Numbered from the stretch's first letter, positions 1 to 9,200 are shown. The stretch: DNA of 64,000 nt from Chitinophagaceae bacterium (GCA_023957755.1 JAMLGT010000004.1:1-64000); one strand, 5' to 3'. Notes: generated by a model not told the origin, from the sequence alone. Made by a program: numbers and translations.

Positions 1-15
1 CTCGGTATCGAACTT

Positions 16-46
16 AAAAACCTTTGCTTTCGCAAAGGCCTTTTTG
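16..46 (-). terminator. Terminator after tRNA-Ser
   Basis: A 7-bp stem (CCTTTGC/GCAAAGG) with a 4-nt loop is flanked by A5 on the left and T5 on the right. It therefore reads as a rho-independent terminator on both strands. It lies just downstream of the minus-strand tRNA. Confidence 0.75.
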
Positions 47-51
47 ATTTG

Positions 52-138
52 CGGAGAGTGAGGGATTCGAACCCCCGATACCATTTCTGGTACACACGAT
101 TTCGAGTCGCGCTCCTTCAACCACTCGGACAACTCTCC
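52..138 (-). tRNA. tRNA-Ser (anticodon CGA)
   Basis: The reverse complement folds as a class II tRNA. It has a 7-bp acceptor stem GGAGAGT/ACTCTCC, a D arm, an anticodon loop CTCGAAA with anticodon CGA (reads UCG), a long variable arm with a TACC/GGTA stem, and a T arm with GGTTCGAATCC. The length of 87 nt and the long variable arm fit serine. CCA is not encoded after the discriminator G. Confidence 0.95.
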
Positions 139-208
139 TGAATTTGAGGACGCAAATTTAATAAATAGGTTTTGTGAAATCTGCACTCTTTATTTTGGCC
201 CCTTATCT

Positions 209-964
209 TTACTTCTTCCTTACTTTTTCAATAGCATTTTTTGCATACTGACTCAGGACTAGTCTGCCGCTGACAGCTGCCCGCTCTTTCAGGAGCGTAT
301 CCCAGTTTTCAGTACCCTCCCAAAACACTTTTTTCATTTCACCCATTGCTTCCGGACTGTAGTGAGCAAGTGTACCTGCAAACGCATTCACCTTTTCATC
401 CATTTCTACAATTGTCCCTGACACTGTATTGAACAGCCCTTTTTCTTTTGCCCATTGAGCCGAACGCCACGAAGCAGCATCCATTGATAACTCACTGAAG
501 GCAGCTACTCCAATCTTCCTTTCAACCGAAGGGCCAATTACGAATGGACCAATGCCAAGTGCCAGTTCGCTCAGCTTAATATCTGCAGCCTCAGTGGCAA
601 AAACATAGTCAGCCGCAGAGGCAATGCCAACACCACCTCCCACACACTTTCCCTGTATTCTGGCAATAATCAGTTTGGGGTTTTTTCGCATGGCATTAAT
701 CACATTCGCAAAGCCTGAGAAAAAAGCGAGTCCCTGCTCCTCGTTTGAGACGGCAATAAGCTCGTTGAAACTTGCACCCGCACAAAATGCTTTGGAACCG
801 GCAGTTCTTATCACGATGATTCTCGAATCTGTAACGCCTTCATTATTTATTGTATCGGCAAGTTCCTTGAGCAAATACCCCGGCATGGAGTTGCTCAGCG
901 GATGATAAAACTCAATTATTGATATGTTATTCTCACTTGTACACCGTACATATCCTTCTTCCAT
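209..964 (-). CDS. Enoyl-CoA hydratase/isomerase family (crotonase) protein
   Basis: A 251-aa crotonase-fold protein, expected to act on a cytosolic acyl-CoA thioester. The first oxyanion-hole segment is CAGASF (61-66) and the second is the glycine-rich GKCVGGGVGIASAADY (105-120). The first catalytic Glu of classical hydratases (in GGGCELA) is replaced by Gly here, while Glu133 in LSELALGIGP matches the second. Exact chemistry (hydratase, isomerase or other) is therefore uncertain. It is divergent from paaZ across 91 nt, so a role in phenylacetate or fatty-acid breakdown is plausible, but no other paa gene is in view. A TAAATTTG box sits about 22 nt upstream of the ATG. Confidence 0.85.
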   Translation of the reverse strand: MEEGYVRCTSENNISIIEFYHPLSNSMPGYLLKELADTINNEGVTDSRIIVIRTAGSKAFCAGASFNELIAVSNEEQGLAFFSGFANVINAMRKNPKLIIARIQGKCVGGGVGIASAADYVFATEAADIKLSELALGIGPFVIGPSVERKIGVAAFSELSMDAASWRSAQWAKEKGLFNTVSGTIVEMDEKVNAFAGTLAHYSPEAMGEMKKVFWEGTENWDTLLKERAAVSGRLVLSQYAKNAIEKVRKK

Positions 965-986
965 AATTAAAAATCTTTAACTGTTA

Positions 987-994
987 CAAATTTA
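987..994 (-). promoter_or_regulatory. -7 box (TAAATTTG) of the crotonase gene
   Basis: An exact match to the Bacteroidota -7 consensus TAnnTTTG on the minus strand, 22 nt from the crotonase start codon. No clear -33 TTTG is seen. Confidence 0.5.
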
Positions 995-1055
995 CAGATT
1001 GCACTTTAGAGTACTGTTAAGTCAATTTTTCGTAACATAGCAAAAACAATTTCTT

Positions 1056-3131
1056 ATGAAATTACAGAATTATGTGTTGGGTCGGTGGATAGATGGAGAG
1101 GGCGAGGGACAACCACTCTATAATGCAGTGACAGGCGATGTGATATCTTTTGCCTCTACTGAAGGGTTAGATTTTGAAAAGATTTTACAATTCGGCAGAG
1201 CAAGGGGGACACATTCACTCACAAAAATGACTTTTTCGGAGAGGGGCAGAATGCTCAGAGCATTGGCGATGCACCTAATGAACCAAAAGGAGAAGTTTTA
1301 TCAGGTGAGTTATATGACGGGAGCTACCAGAGCTGATAGTTGGATCGATATTGAAGGGGGAATCGGAAATCTGTTTTCCAATGCTTCTTTGAGGAGGAAA
1401 CTTCCTGATCAGATATATGCAATGGATGGTGAGAATATCGGCCTGAGCAAAGGAGGTACATTTGCTGCCCAACATATTCTTGTACCAAAGGAGGGCGTAG
1501 CGGTTCATATCAATGCGTATAATTTCCCGGTGTGGGGAATGCTTGAAAAGATTGCGGTAAATCTGCTTGCCGGTGTGGCTGCCCTTGTGAAGCCTGCAAC
1601 AGTTACGAGTTATCTGACGGAGTCGGTTGTGCGTGAAATCATTAATTCGGGAATTCTCCCGGAGGGCGCATTACAACTGGTGTGCGGTGGTGCGCGCGAT
1701 ATGCTCAATTACGTGCATTCACAGGATGTAGTTACATTTACCGGATCTGCGACCACCGGGTTGATGTTGAAGTCTAATCCGAATATACTCCGTGAGAATG
1801 TACCCTTTAATCTTGAGGCTGATTCGCTGAATTGTATTGTACTGGGTGATGATGTAAAGCCGGATATGCCCGAGTGGGATATTTTTATTAAGGAAATCAG
1901 GAAAGAGATGACCGTAAAAGCCGGACAGAAATGTACAGCTATTCGCAGAATCTTTGTGAGTGAAGAAGCCTTTGAAGGAGTATATACGGGGATTGCAAAG
2001 AGTCTGAGCCAAACCGCCATCGGCAACCCGCTAAACGAAAGTGTACGTATGGGTTCCCTTGCCGGGCAGACTCAAAGAGAGGAGGTGAAAAAACAGATTC
2101 AGAAATTATTAACCACCTCAGAGATTGTATATGGAAGCGAAAATACGATAAGCCTTATTGATGCAGATTATGAAACCGGTGCATTTATGTCTCCCTTATT
2201 GTTAAAGAACGAGAAGCCATTTGAAAGTGCAGAACCCCATAATGTGGAAGCTTTCGGCCCGGTGAGCACCGTAATGCCTTATAAGAATTTTGACGAAGCC
2301 ATAGAGCTGGCGAAGATGGGGAAGGGAAGCCTTTGCAGTACAATTGTGACTTCGGATGGGAGGATAGCCCGGGATTTTGTGTTAGGCACAGGGAATTACC
2401 ATGGGAGAATTCTGATATTAAACCGTGAATGTGCGAAAGAGAGTACCGGTCATGGGTCTCCGCTTCCGATGCTGGTACATGGAGGGCCGGGACGTGCAGG
2501 AGGAGGTGAAGAAATGGGTGGTCTGCGTGGACTGCATCATTATATGCAACGTGTAGCCCTTCAGGGATCTCCTGAGATGCTGACTGCTGTAACGAATGTA
2601 TATTCACCCCATTCCAAAGGGCATATTACTGATGTGCACCCTTTCAGGAAGTACTTTGAAGAACTCAGGATTGGCGATCAGTTGGTTACTGAAAAGAGGG
2701 TGGTGACCTCAGAAGATATTGACCGGTTTGCGGACCTTACTGGAGATCATTTTTATGCACATATAGCAACAACTGATTTTTCAGACACCATGTTTGAGCG
2801 GCAGGTGGCACATGGGTATTTCCTGATGAGTGCTGCCGCCGGATTGTTTGTTGATAATTACGAGAAGAATCCGGTATTGTTGAATTATGGGATTGAGGAA
2901 CTCAGATTTACGAAACCGGTATATCCGGGTGATAGCTTTTATATAAGGTTCACATGTAAAGAAAAGAAATCGCAGGAAATAAAGGAAGCGAAACAGGGAG
3001 AGGAATTGCCGCGCGGAAGTGATATTCCCAAAGGAATTGTCAAATGGTATGTAGAGATTCTTGACGAAAGTGAGGAACCGCTAATAGGCGTTGCCACAAT
3101 CCTTACGATGGTAAGAAAGAAATCACTGTAA
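1056..3131 (+). CDS. paaZ: Bifunctional oxepin-CoA hydrolase / semialdehyde dehydrogenase PaaZ
   Basis: A 691-aa fusion of an aldehyde dehydrogenase (about 1-520) and a MaoC-like R-specific hydratase (about 535-690). In the aerobic phenylacetyl-CoA pathway PaaZ opens oxepin-CoA hydrolytically and oxidises the resulting aldehyde with NADP+ to 3-oxo-5,6-dehydrosuberyl-CoA. Dehydrogenase residues Glu254 (NLEAD) and Cys293 (GQKCTA) correspond to E. coli Glu256 and Cys295. The hydratase motif LTGDHFYAH supplies Asp564 and His569, matching E. coli Asp561 and His566. Both active sites therefore look intact. Length is close to the family norm of about 680. It stands alone on its strand, with a divergent crotonase gene to the left and convergent adk to the right. 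Confidence 0.95.
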   Translation: MKLQNYVLGRWIDGEGEGQPLYNAVTGDVISFASTEGLDFEKILQFGRARGTHSLTKMTFSERGRMLRALAMHLMNQKEKFYQVSYMTGATRADSWIDIEGGIGNLFSNASLRRKLPDQIYAMDGENIGLSKGGTFAAQHILVPKEGVAVHINAYNFPVWGMLEKIAVNLLAGVAALVKPATVTSYLTESVVREIINSGILPEGALQLVCGGARDMLNYVHSQDVVTFTGSATTGLMLKSNPNILRENVPFNLEADSLNCIVLGDDVKPDMPEWDIFIKEIRKEMTVKAGQKCTAIRRIFVSEEAFEGVYTGIAKSLSQTAIGNPLNESVRMGSLAGQTQREEVKKQIQKLLTTSEIVYGSENTISLIDADYETGAFMSPLLLKNEKPFESAEPHNVEAFGPVSTVMPYKNFDEAIELAKMGKGSLCSTIVTSDGRIARDFVLGTGNYHGRILILNRECAKESTGHGSPLPMLVHGGPGRAGGGEEMGGLRGLHHYMQRVALQGSPEMLTAVTNVYSPHSKGHITDVHPFRKYFEELRIGDQLVTEKRVVTSEDIDRFADLTGDHFYAHIATTDFSDTMFERQVAHGYFLMSAAAGLFVDNYEKNPVLLNYGIEELRFTKPVYPGDSFYIRFTCKEKKSQEIKEAKQGEELPRGSDIPKGIVKWYVEILDESEEPLIGVATILTMVRKKSL

Positions 3132-3148
3132 GAGGTTTTCAGACAGTG

Positions 3149-3739
3149 CTAATTGTGTTTCTCCTCCTGTAATTGGTCGAGGCTGGCACAAAGTCTTTCA
3201 AAAATTTGTTCGATAGATCCTTCACCTTTTACGTGTATGACCTTGTCAAATTTGTCGTAGTGTTCCAGTACTGCGCTGGTTTTCTTATGATATTCTGCAA
3301 TTCTGGCTCTGATCACACTTTCATTGACATCGTCTGATCGTCCGCTGGTCTCTCCTCTTTTGAGGAGGCGCTTTACTAATTCAGATTCGGAAACATCGAG
3401 GGCAAGCACTACATTGATTTCGGAGTTTCTTGCATGTAGCAACTTGTCCAATTCTTCTGACTGCACCTTGGTTCTTGGAAAACCGTCAAACAAGAACCCG
3501 GCTGCACCTTTGTTTGCATCGAGCATGTCGCTGATCATTCCGATTACAACGCTGTCTGGTACCAGGCTGCCTTTGTCCATAAGTTTCTTAGCTTCAAGAC
3601 CTAGTGGAGTCTTTTTGGCGATTTCGCTTCTGAGGAGGTCGCCTGTTGAGAGGTGTTTCAGGTGGTATTTAGCAATGAGTTTTTCAGACTGCGTACCCTT
3701 GCCGCTTCCAGGCGGCCCGAAAAGAATAAAATTGAACAT
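3149..3739 (-). CDS. adk: Adenylate kinase
   Basis: A cytosolic enzyme interconverting ATP + AMP and 2 ADP. The P-loop GPPGSGKGT spans 8-16, the AMP-binding motif DGFPRT is at 85-90, and the NMP domain lies between them. The LID is the short type: only about ten residues around RGETSGRSDD (128-137), with no zinc-binding cysteines. That explains the 196-aa length compared with about 215 for long forms. The start is supported by a TATATTTG box 22 nt upstream. It is a single-gene unit convergent with paaZ, 17 nt away. Confidence 0.97.
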   Translation of the reverse strand: MFNFILFGPPGSGKGTQSEKLIAKYHLKHLSTGDLLRSEIAKKTPLGLEAKKLMDKGSLVPDSVVIGMISDMLDANKGAAGFLFDGFPRTKVQSEELDKLLHARNSEINVVLALDVSESELVKRLLKRGETSGRSDDVNESVIRARIAEYHKKTSAVLEHYDKFDKVIHVKGEGSIEQIFERLCASLDQLQEEKHN

Positions 3740-4052
3740 CTGTTATTGTATCGTGAAAGCCAAATATAATATTTGAATTGGAAAATTGATGAAAAGACTT
3801 CCGGATGGAAGGAATTTTTAATTTTTTTCAAATTCCGGCCAGAAGAATCTCGTTTTGATATAGAATCTGTAGGGTTTATTCTTCCTTTTGGGATACGTAA
3901 AAGAGTATTAATACGTTAAAGAGTATAAAAAAGATATAAGTGCCCGGGAGGGAATGAGTATAGTTTTTCTGAAAGCTATGGTTTTTTAAATTCTTGTGGC
4001 CATCTTTGCAACCCCTGATATTAATTAAAATTGGTAACTGACCACGCTGACA
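3740..4052. other. Gap between adk and mlaE with promoters only
   Basis: A 313-nt AT-rich divergent gap with no credible gene. On the minus strand it holds the adk -7 box. On the plus strand CATCTTTG (4001-4008) is one base off the TAnnTTTG consensus and could serve mlaE. A weak inverted repeat GGAATTT/AAATTCC (3811-3836) flanks a T-rich loop; its role is unknown. Confidence 0.5.
3762..3769 (-). promoter_or_regulatory. -7 box (TATATTTG) of adk
   Basis: Exact match to TAnnTTTG on the minus strand, 22 nt from the adk ATG. A -33 TTTG is not evident. Confidence 0.55.
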
Positions 4053-4841
4053 ATGAGTGCAAAATCCCCGCGTAAATTTCTGATATCGAAGAAGGTAGAT
4101 GCGTTTTTCTCTGACATTACCTCGGCATCAATATTTACGCTTCGGTTTTTCAAAGAAGTTTTTCGCCCTCCTTATGAGTTCAGGGAGGTTATCAAGCAGT
4201 GTTATCAGGTGGGATACCGATCGTTGTTTCTGATTGCGCTGACGGGTTTTATTACCGGTATTGTATTTACGAAACAATCACGGCCATCTCTCTCAGAGTT
4301 CGGAGCACAATCATGGTTACCTTCTTTGGTGGCTATTGCAATCATTCGCGCATTAGCGCCCCTGGTAACAGCACTTATCTGTTCGGGAAAAGTGGGGTCG
4401 AATATGGGGGCAGAACTTGGCTCGATGAAGGTTACAGAGCAAATAGATGCCATGGAGGTTTCCTCTATAAATCCGTACAAGTTTCTCGTGGTAACCAGGG
4501 TATTGGCTACCACTATCATGATCCCGGTATTGATGTGTTTTACGGGTTTTGTAGCTATGATGGGGGCTTATCTGAATGTGCATGCAAATGAACAAACATC
4601 TATGACTACGTTTTTCATTGCAGCCTTTGATAAGATTTCATTTCTGGATGTGTTTTCTTCACTTGTAAAGAGTATCGTGTATGGCTTTACAATTGGAATG
4701 GTAGGATGTTATAAGGGGTTTAATGCCAGGAATGGAACTGAAGGGGTGGGGCGCGCGGCTAACTCTGCGGTGGTATTGAGCATGTTCCTGATATTTATGG
4801 AAGAGATATTATTAGTTCAGGTAACAAATTATTTACGTTAA
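4053..4841 (+). CDS. mlaE: MlaE-type lipid ABC transporter permease
   Basis: A 262-aa inner-membrane permease of the MlaE/Ttg2B family, the membrane core of the Mla/MCE phospholipid transporter that moves lipids between inner and outer membranes. The N-terminal interface helix (about 30-50) is followed by about five hydrophobic segments. The family's conserved middle is visible: RALAPLVTALICSGKVGSNMGAELGS (split here as RALAPL near 101, then SGKVGSNMGAELGSM, then EQIDAME). It lies 2 nt upstream of the ATPase gene and heads an mlaE-mlaF-mlaD operon; mlaB and mlaC are not present here. Confidence 0.93.
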   Translation: MSAKSPRKFLISKKVDAFFSDITSASIFTLRFFKEVFRPPYEFREVIKQCYQVGYRSLFLIALTGFITGIVFTKQSRPSLSEFGAQSWLPSLVAIAIIRALAPLVTALICSGKVGSNMGAELGSMKVTEQIDAMEVSSINPYKFLVVTRVLATTIMIPVLMCFTGFVAMMGAYLNVHANEQTSMTTFFIAAFDKISFLDVFSSLVKSIVYGFTIGMVGCYKGFNARNGTEGVGRAANSAVVLSMFLIFMEEILLVQVTNYLR

Positions 4842-4843
4842 CG

Positions 4844-5614
4844 ATGATGTTGGAATTCAATAAAGGAAAAGATGGCGAGGTGATTCGTATCAGAGACCTC
4901 TATAAGTCCTTTGGCGATTTGAAGGTGCTGGATGGCGTAAGCCTTGATGTGTATGATAGAGAGAACTTTGTGGTGCTGGGTAGATCAGGAACAGGAAAGT
5001 CGGTATTGATAAAACTGATTTCTGGGCTGTTGACTCCTGATAGCGGTTCAGTAAAGGTGTTTGGCCATGAGGTATCTGCACTGAATAAGTATGAACTGAT
5101 GGAACTGAGGTTGCAGATAGGATTTTCCTTTCAGAATAGCGCTTTGTACGACAGTATGAGTGTGCGTGAAAATCTGGAATTTCCTCTGGAACATAATGCC
5201 CGGCATTTGACAAGAAAACAGATGAAGCAGTCAGTGGAAGCAGTATTGGATGCAGTGGGGCTTTTGCAGACGATTAATCAGATGCCCTCTGAACTTTCGG
5301 GCGGGCAAAGAAAAAGAATTGGAATCGCCCGAACCTTAATCATCCGCCCCAAGATAATGTTGTATGATGAGCCGACGTCGGGGCTCGATCCTATAACAAG
5401 CATGGAAATAAATAATCTGATTAATGAGGTTAGAGAAAGATTTAATACTACGTCGATCATCATTACACACGACCTCACCTGTGCTAAAACCACCGGCGAT
5501 AAGGTTGCTATGCTGAGTAATGGCAAATTTATAAAGCAGGGTACTTTTGAGGAGGTATTTAAGGATAATGATGAACGGATTAAACAATTTTATGAATATA
5601 AATTTATAGACTGA
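4844..5614 (+). CDS. mlaF: MlaF-type ABC transporter ATP-binding protein
   Basis: A 256-aa cytosolic ABC ATPase powering the MlaE permease. Walker A GRSGTGKS is at 46-53, the Q-loop at FSFQNS (95-100), signature LSGGQRKR at 151-158, Walker B IMLYDEP at 171-177, and the switch His in IITHDLT. The Q-loop and signature QRKR are typical of the Mla/Ttg2A branch rather than of general importers. Two adjacent ATG codons could start it; the difference is one residue. It is followed after 1 nt by mlaD, so the three genes are almost certainly co-transcribed. Confidence 0.93.
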   Translation: MMLEFNKGKDGEVIRIRDLYKSFGDLKVLDGVSLDVYDRENFVVLGRSGTGKSVLIKLISGLLTPDSGSVKVFGHEVSALNKYELMELRLQIGFSFQNSALYDSMSVRENLEFPLEHNARHLTRKQMKQSVEAVLDAVGLLQTINQMPSELSGGQRKRIGIARTLIIRPKIMLYDEPTSGLDPITSMEINNLINEVRERFNTTSIIITHDLTCAKTTGDKVAMLSNGKFIKQGTFEEVFKDNDERIKQFYEYKFID

Positions 5615-5615
5615 T

Positions 5616-6635
5616 ATGAGATCTTCAAGTGGAACCAGAGCAGTTATAGTCGGAATCTTTACCCTTCTGGGTATTGCCATTTTTGCACTGATGATTTTGA
5701 CATTAGGGTCACAACGGAAAACTTTTACCAGCTCTATTATGGTGAAGTCGTTCTTTACGAATGTGAATGGATTACAGAAAGGAAATAATATATGGTTTAC
5801 CGGTGTGAAGGTGGGCACTATCAGGAATGTGTCCATCATCGAAAGTGGTAAGGTAGAAGTGGAGATGAATATAGACCAGACAGCTAAGAAATTTATTCAT
5901 AAGGATGTAAGAGCCAAATTGTCGTCAGATGGTCTAATCGGAAATAAAATTATTGAGCTGTATGGCGGCTCTGTGGGTATCGCTACCATCGAAGAAGGAG
6001 ATGTGATAGCCACTGATACACTACTCAGTACTGATGAACTGATGAATACGCTCTCTAAGAACAATGATAACCTACTGGGCATTACCGGGAATCTGAAAAC
6101 AATTACGGATCAGATAGTGCAGGGAAAAGGTACATTAGGAAAAGTGCTGAATGATGAAACGCTGCCTGAGCAGATCAATTTACTGGCCGCAAGTCTTAAT
6201 CGTTCTGCACTGAATATTGAGAAACTCTCTGCAGCTGCTTCAGAATATACAGCCAAACTGAACACTCCGGGAAACCTTGCAAATGATTTCGTGACAGACA
6301 CAACAATATTTGCAAACCTGAGAGCGCTCACCCAAAGGCTCAAGGTTATTTCAGATTCTTCTCAGTTCTTCATCAACAGTCTGAATACCACTGGCAAGGC
6401 CCTTAATGAAAGTCTGAAAAATCCTAATACACCGTTGGGAATGATGATGACCGATCAGAAAACAGCCGGACAAATAAAGACGACTTTGTCAAACCTACAG
6501 TCTGCCACCGAGAAGCTGGATGAAGACCTGGAGGCGCTTCAGCATAATTTTTTACTAAGAGGTTATTTCAGAAAAAAGGCAAAAACTGAAAATTCCAAAG
6601 AAAAAGTACTCATAGATACTACCTTTAGCAATTAA
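5616..6635 (+). CDS. mlaD: MlaD/MCE-domain substrate-binding protein
   Basis: A 339-aa membrane-anchored protein with one N-terminal transmembrane helix (about 8-29) followed by an MCE domain (about 36-115: the NVNGLQKGNNIWFTGVKVGTI stretch, shown here only as its core NGLQKG and GVKVGTI motifs). A long alpha-helical region (about 140-320) rich in Asn, Leu and Thr should form the periplasmic helical extension. MCE proteins assemble as hexameric rings that pass lipids from the MlaEF core. The C-terminus is basic. It is longer than E. coli MlaD (183 aa) because of this helical part, which is common in Bacteroidota homologues. Confidence 0.9.
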   Translation: MRSSSGTRAVIVGIFTLLGIAIFALMILTLGSQRKTFTSSIMVKSFFTNVNGLQKGNNIWFTGVKVGTIRNVSIIESGKVEVEMNIDQTAKKFIHKDVRAKLSSDGLIGNKIIELYGGSVGIATIEEGDVIATDTLLSTDELMNTLSKNNDNLLGITGNLKTITDQIVQGKGTLGKVLNDETLPEQINLLAASLNRSALNIEKLSAAASEYTAKLNTPGNLANDFVTDTTIFANLRALTQRLKVISDSSQFFINSLNTTGKALNESLKNPNTPLGMMMTDQKTAGQIKTTLSNLQSATEKLDEDLEALQHNFLLRGYFRKKAKTENSKEKVLIDTTFSN

Positions 6636-6655
6636 TCAACGGGGGCATTTTTTTC

Positions 6656-8002
6656 ATGCTCATTACACAGGCAAAGAAGACTCTTAATCTGGCTTTTCCG
6701 ATTATAATCGGAGAAGTAGCACAGCTATCGCTGGGACTAATTGACAGTGCTATGGTGGGGGCAGTAAGTTATAAGCAGCTTGCAGCCTCCGCGCTGGTAT
6801 TTAGTGTTATCAACATTCCGTTTGTTTTCGGAATCGGCATCACGATTTCAGTATCCCAGTTGGTAAGCATGTCGCACGGACAAAATGATAAAAAGTTAGT
6901 AAGTCATTACTTGTTCAATGGTTTTTGGCTTAGTGCAATCGCAGCAGTGCTTATTGCAATTTTGGTGGAATTGTCACTTCCCTTATTATTCCATCTGGAT
7001 CAGGATCCGGAAGTAGCCATGCTGGCAGCGCCATATCTGCGAATCATGGGATGGGGCGTTATTCCTATGTTATTATTTATGTCGTTGAAACAATTTACAG
7101 ATGGACTGGAATTCACAAAGACAGCTATGATAATGTCCATTCTTGCCATTCCGGTAAAAGTATTTCTGAATTGGCTGATTATTTTTGGTAATTGGGGATT
7201 TCCCAGATGGGAGTTGTATGGTGCAGGGGTGGCAACTCTCATCACCAGAGTGCTTCTATTTGTCGGATTGTTGTGGGTGGTTTTCAGGCATTCATTGTTT
7301 CGCAGATACATTATAATCGGTAGGCGGGCATGGACTTTCAGGTGGCACTCCATCCGGCAATTATTATATATAGGTATTCCTTCAGGATTTCAGATAGCGA
7401 TGGAAGCCGGAGCTTTTGCACTTTCAAGTATTTTGGTTGGAACACTTGGCGCAGTGGCGCTTGCCGCCCATCAGATAGCCCTTAGCCTGGCTTCATTTAC
7501 TTTCATGATTTCCATTGGGCTCTCCCAGGCAGCCTCAATTCGTACCAGCAGTGGTTTTGGCAGAAGAGATCAACCTCTTATCGGACGAATAGGGAGAAGT
7601 ACTTTATATGTGGGCTGGATATATGGAGGATTATGTGCACTGTTGTTTTTCCTGTATCGAAACCGGTTGCCTTATATTTTTAATGATAACCCGGAAGTGG
7701 TGTCATTGGCTACGGTACTCATCATTCTGGGTGCATTGTTCCAGATATCAGACAGCTCACAGGCTATTACTGCAGGACTTTTAAGAGGTATCAAGGATGT
7801 AAAGGTGCCTACGGTATTTATAGGTATTGCTTACTGGGTTGTTGGATTGCCGATGGGATATTTACTCTCCTTTAAGGCGGGACTGGGAGCTTCCGGAATT
7901 TGGATTGGTTTTATTATCGGGCTCACTTTCAGTGCCATTTTTCTGTTCTTCAGATTTAGTAAAATGGTTTGGAAAAACCCAATCAACAAGTGGGATATTT
8001 AA
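6656..8002 (+). CDS. MATE family efflux transporter
   Basis: A 448-aa inner-membrane exporter with about twelve hydrophobic segments in two similar halves, the layout of the MATE/NorM family that couples Na+ or H+ entry to drug or metabolite export. The start region (LAFPIIIGEVAQLSLGLIDSAMVG, seen as FPIIIGE and the LIDSAMVG element) is characteristic of the first helix pair. It begins 20 nt after mlaD and may be read from the same promoter, although there is no known functional link. Substrate cannot be told from sequence. It converges on the OppC-like gene across 21 nt. Confidence 0.92.
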   Translation: MLITQAKKTLNLAFPIIIGEVAQLSLGLIDSAMVGAVSYKQLAASALVFSVINIPFVFGIGITISVSQLVSMSHGQNDKKLVSHYLFNGFWLSAIAAVLIAILVELSLPLLFHLDQDPEVAMLAAPYLRIMGWGVIPMLLFMSLKQFTDGLEFTKTAMIMSILAIPVKVFLNWLIIFGNWGFPRWELYGAGVATLITRVLLFVGLLWVVFRHSLFRRYIIIGRRAWTFRWHSIRQLLYIGIPSGFQIAMEAGAFALSSILVGTLGAVALAAHQIALSLASFTFMISIGLSQAASIRTSSGFGRRDQPLIGRIGRSTLYVGWIYGGLCALLFFLYRNRLPYIFNDNPEVVSLATVLIILGALFQISDSSQAITAGLLRGIKDVKVPTVFIGIAYWVVGLPMGYLLSFKAGLGASGIWIGFIIGLTFSAIFLFFRFSKMVWKNPINKWDI

Positions 8003-8023
8003 GAAAGGGATGTTCAAGAGGGA

Positions 8024-9103
8024 TTACCCCTTCACGTCCAACGCATCGCGGAGTCCGTTTCCGAGCAGGTTAAATGCCAGTACCAGAATCATAATCGCCA
8101 GCCCGGGGATCAAGGCCAACGCGGGGTTGTGTGTGATAATAAAATTGTAATTTTCTTTTAACATCAGTCCCCAACTCGGAGTGGGAGGCTGGATGCCGAT
8201 ACCCAGAAAGCTGAGTCCTGCTTCAATAATAATTGCGGAGGCAAAGTTGGCGGCAGCGATAACCATTACAGGCCCCATTACATTGGGCAGGATGTGTCTG
8301 ATGATAATCCTGCTGTCGCGAAGGCCTAACGCCTTAGCCGCCTGGACATACTCCAGTTGGCTTATAGCCATTACCTGACCTCTTACAATTCTGGCTATGG
8401 TTACCCACATTGTGAGGCCTACGGCAATGAAGATCTGCCAGAAGCCCTTTCCCAGTGTAAGGGTAAGCCCGAATACAAGTAAAAGCGTGGGGATACTCCA
8501 TACCACATTTATCAGCCACATGATAGCCGCATCTGTCCTGCCCCCTTTGTAACCTGCTACCGCCCCCAGCGTTACACCTATCAGGAGAGAAATGATTACT
8601 GTAACTAATCCCACAGCAAGGCTCACACGTATGCCCAGGATGAGCCGGCTCAGTATGTCTCTCCCGAACTTGTCGGTGCCAAACCAGAAGGTCTTATGGC
8701 TGATGAAATTTTTTTCGAGTGCAGATTTTGGATAGACCTGCTTTTCCTGCATTCCTTCGTCGATATATTTTTCCACTGCCACGCTGTCTCCCAGGTCTGT
8801 ATAACTGTTAATCGGGAGGAGCACAAAGGCATCTTCTTTTCCGAAAAGGAGGTGTGAAACTATGCCTGTGTGGCCTACCTCTCTTTGTTTTTTTACTTTG
8901 AGAAATGTCTGTTTGAATCCGGGTTTTTGGGCCTGGATTTCCACAATCTGCCTGTCAGCATTGGGGGTTTGGTCGTTGCCAAGAAAATAAGCAAAGATTG
9001 CAGCTGCTACGGCAAGCAGAATCACAATGAGCCCTGCCATAGCTCCCTTATTTTTTTTCAGCCTTTGCCAGGCTTTGGCTGAGAACGATTCTGATGCCTG
9101 CAT
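8024..9103 (-). CDS. OppC/DppC-type ABC transporter permease (orphan)
   Basis: A peptide/nickel-type inner-membrane permease of 359 aa. I start it at MQASESFSAKAW because the family begins with a short WxRLKKNKxA segment before helix 1 (here AWQRLKKNKGAMAGL); an ATG 18 codons upstream is possible. After helix 1 (about 24-43) there is an insert of roughly 85 residues before the FGTDKFGRDILSRL motif, followed by the BPD-transporter domain with the EAGLSFLGIGIQPPTPSWG signature near the C-terminus. No OppB, ATPase or binding-protein gene is adjacent, so its partners are elsewhere. Confidence 0.9.
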   Translation of the reverse strand: MQASESFSAKAWQRLKKNKGAMAGLIVILLAVAAAIFAYFLGNDQTPNADRQIVEIQAQKPGFKQTFLKVKKQREVGHTGIVSHLLFGKEDAFVLLPINSYTDLGDSVAVEKYIDEGMQEKQVYPKSALEKNFISHKTFWFGTDKFGRDILSRLILGIRVSLAVGLVTVIISLLIGVTLGAVAGYKGGRTDAAIMWLINVVWSIPTLLLVFGLTLTLGKGFWQIFIAVGLTMWVTIARIVRGQVMAISQLEYVQAAKALGLRDSRIIIRHILPNVMGPVMVIAAANFASAIIIEAGLSFLGIGIQPPTPSWGLMLKENYNFIITHNPALALIPGLAIMILVLAFNLLGNGLRDALDVKG

Positions 9104-9200
9104 CCTTTTGTGTGAAAATAGAATTAGGGGTAAATATAATTGAATTGAGCAGAACATGGTAATACCTCTTACATAGGTTATTGTTTTTCAATCATTCTGT

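Noticed and set aside
3119-3151. CACTGT/ACAGTG inverted repeat between paaZ and adk
   Set aside because: The stem overlaps the paaZ stop and has no T run, so it is not a convincing terminator.
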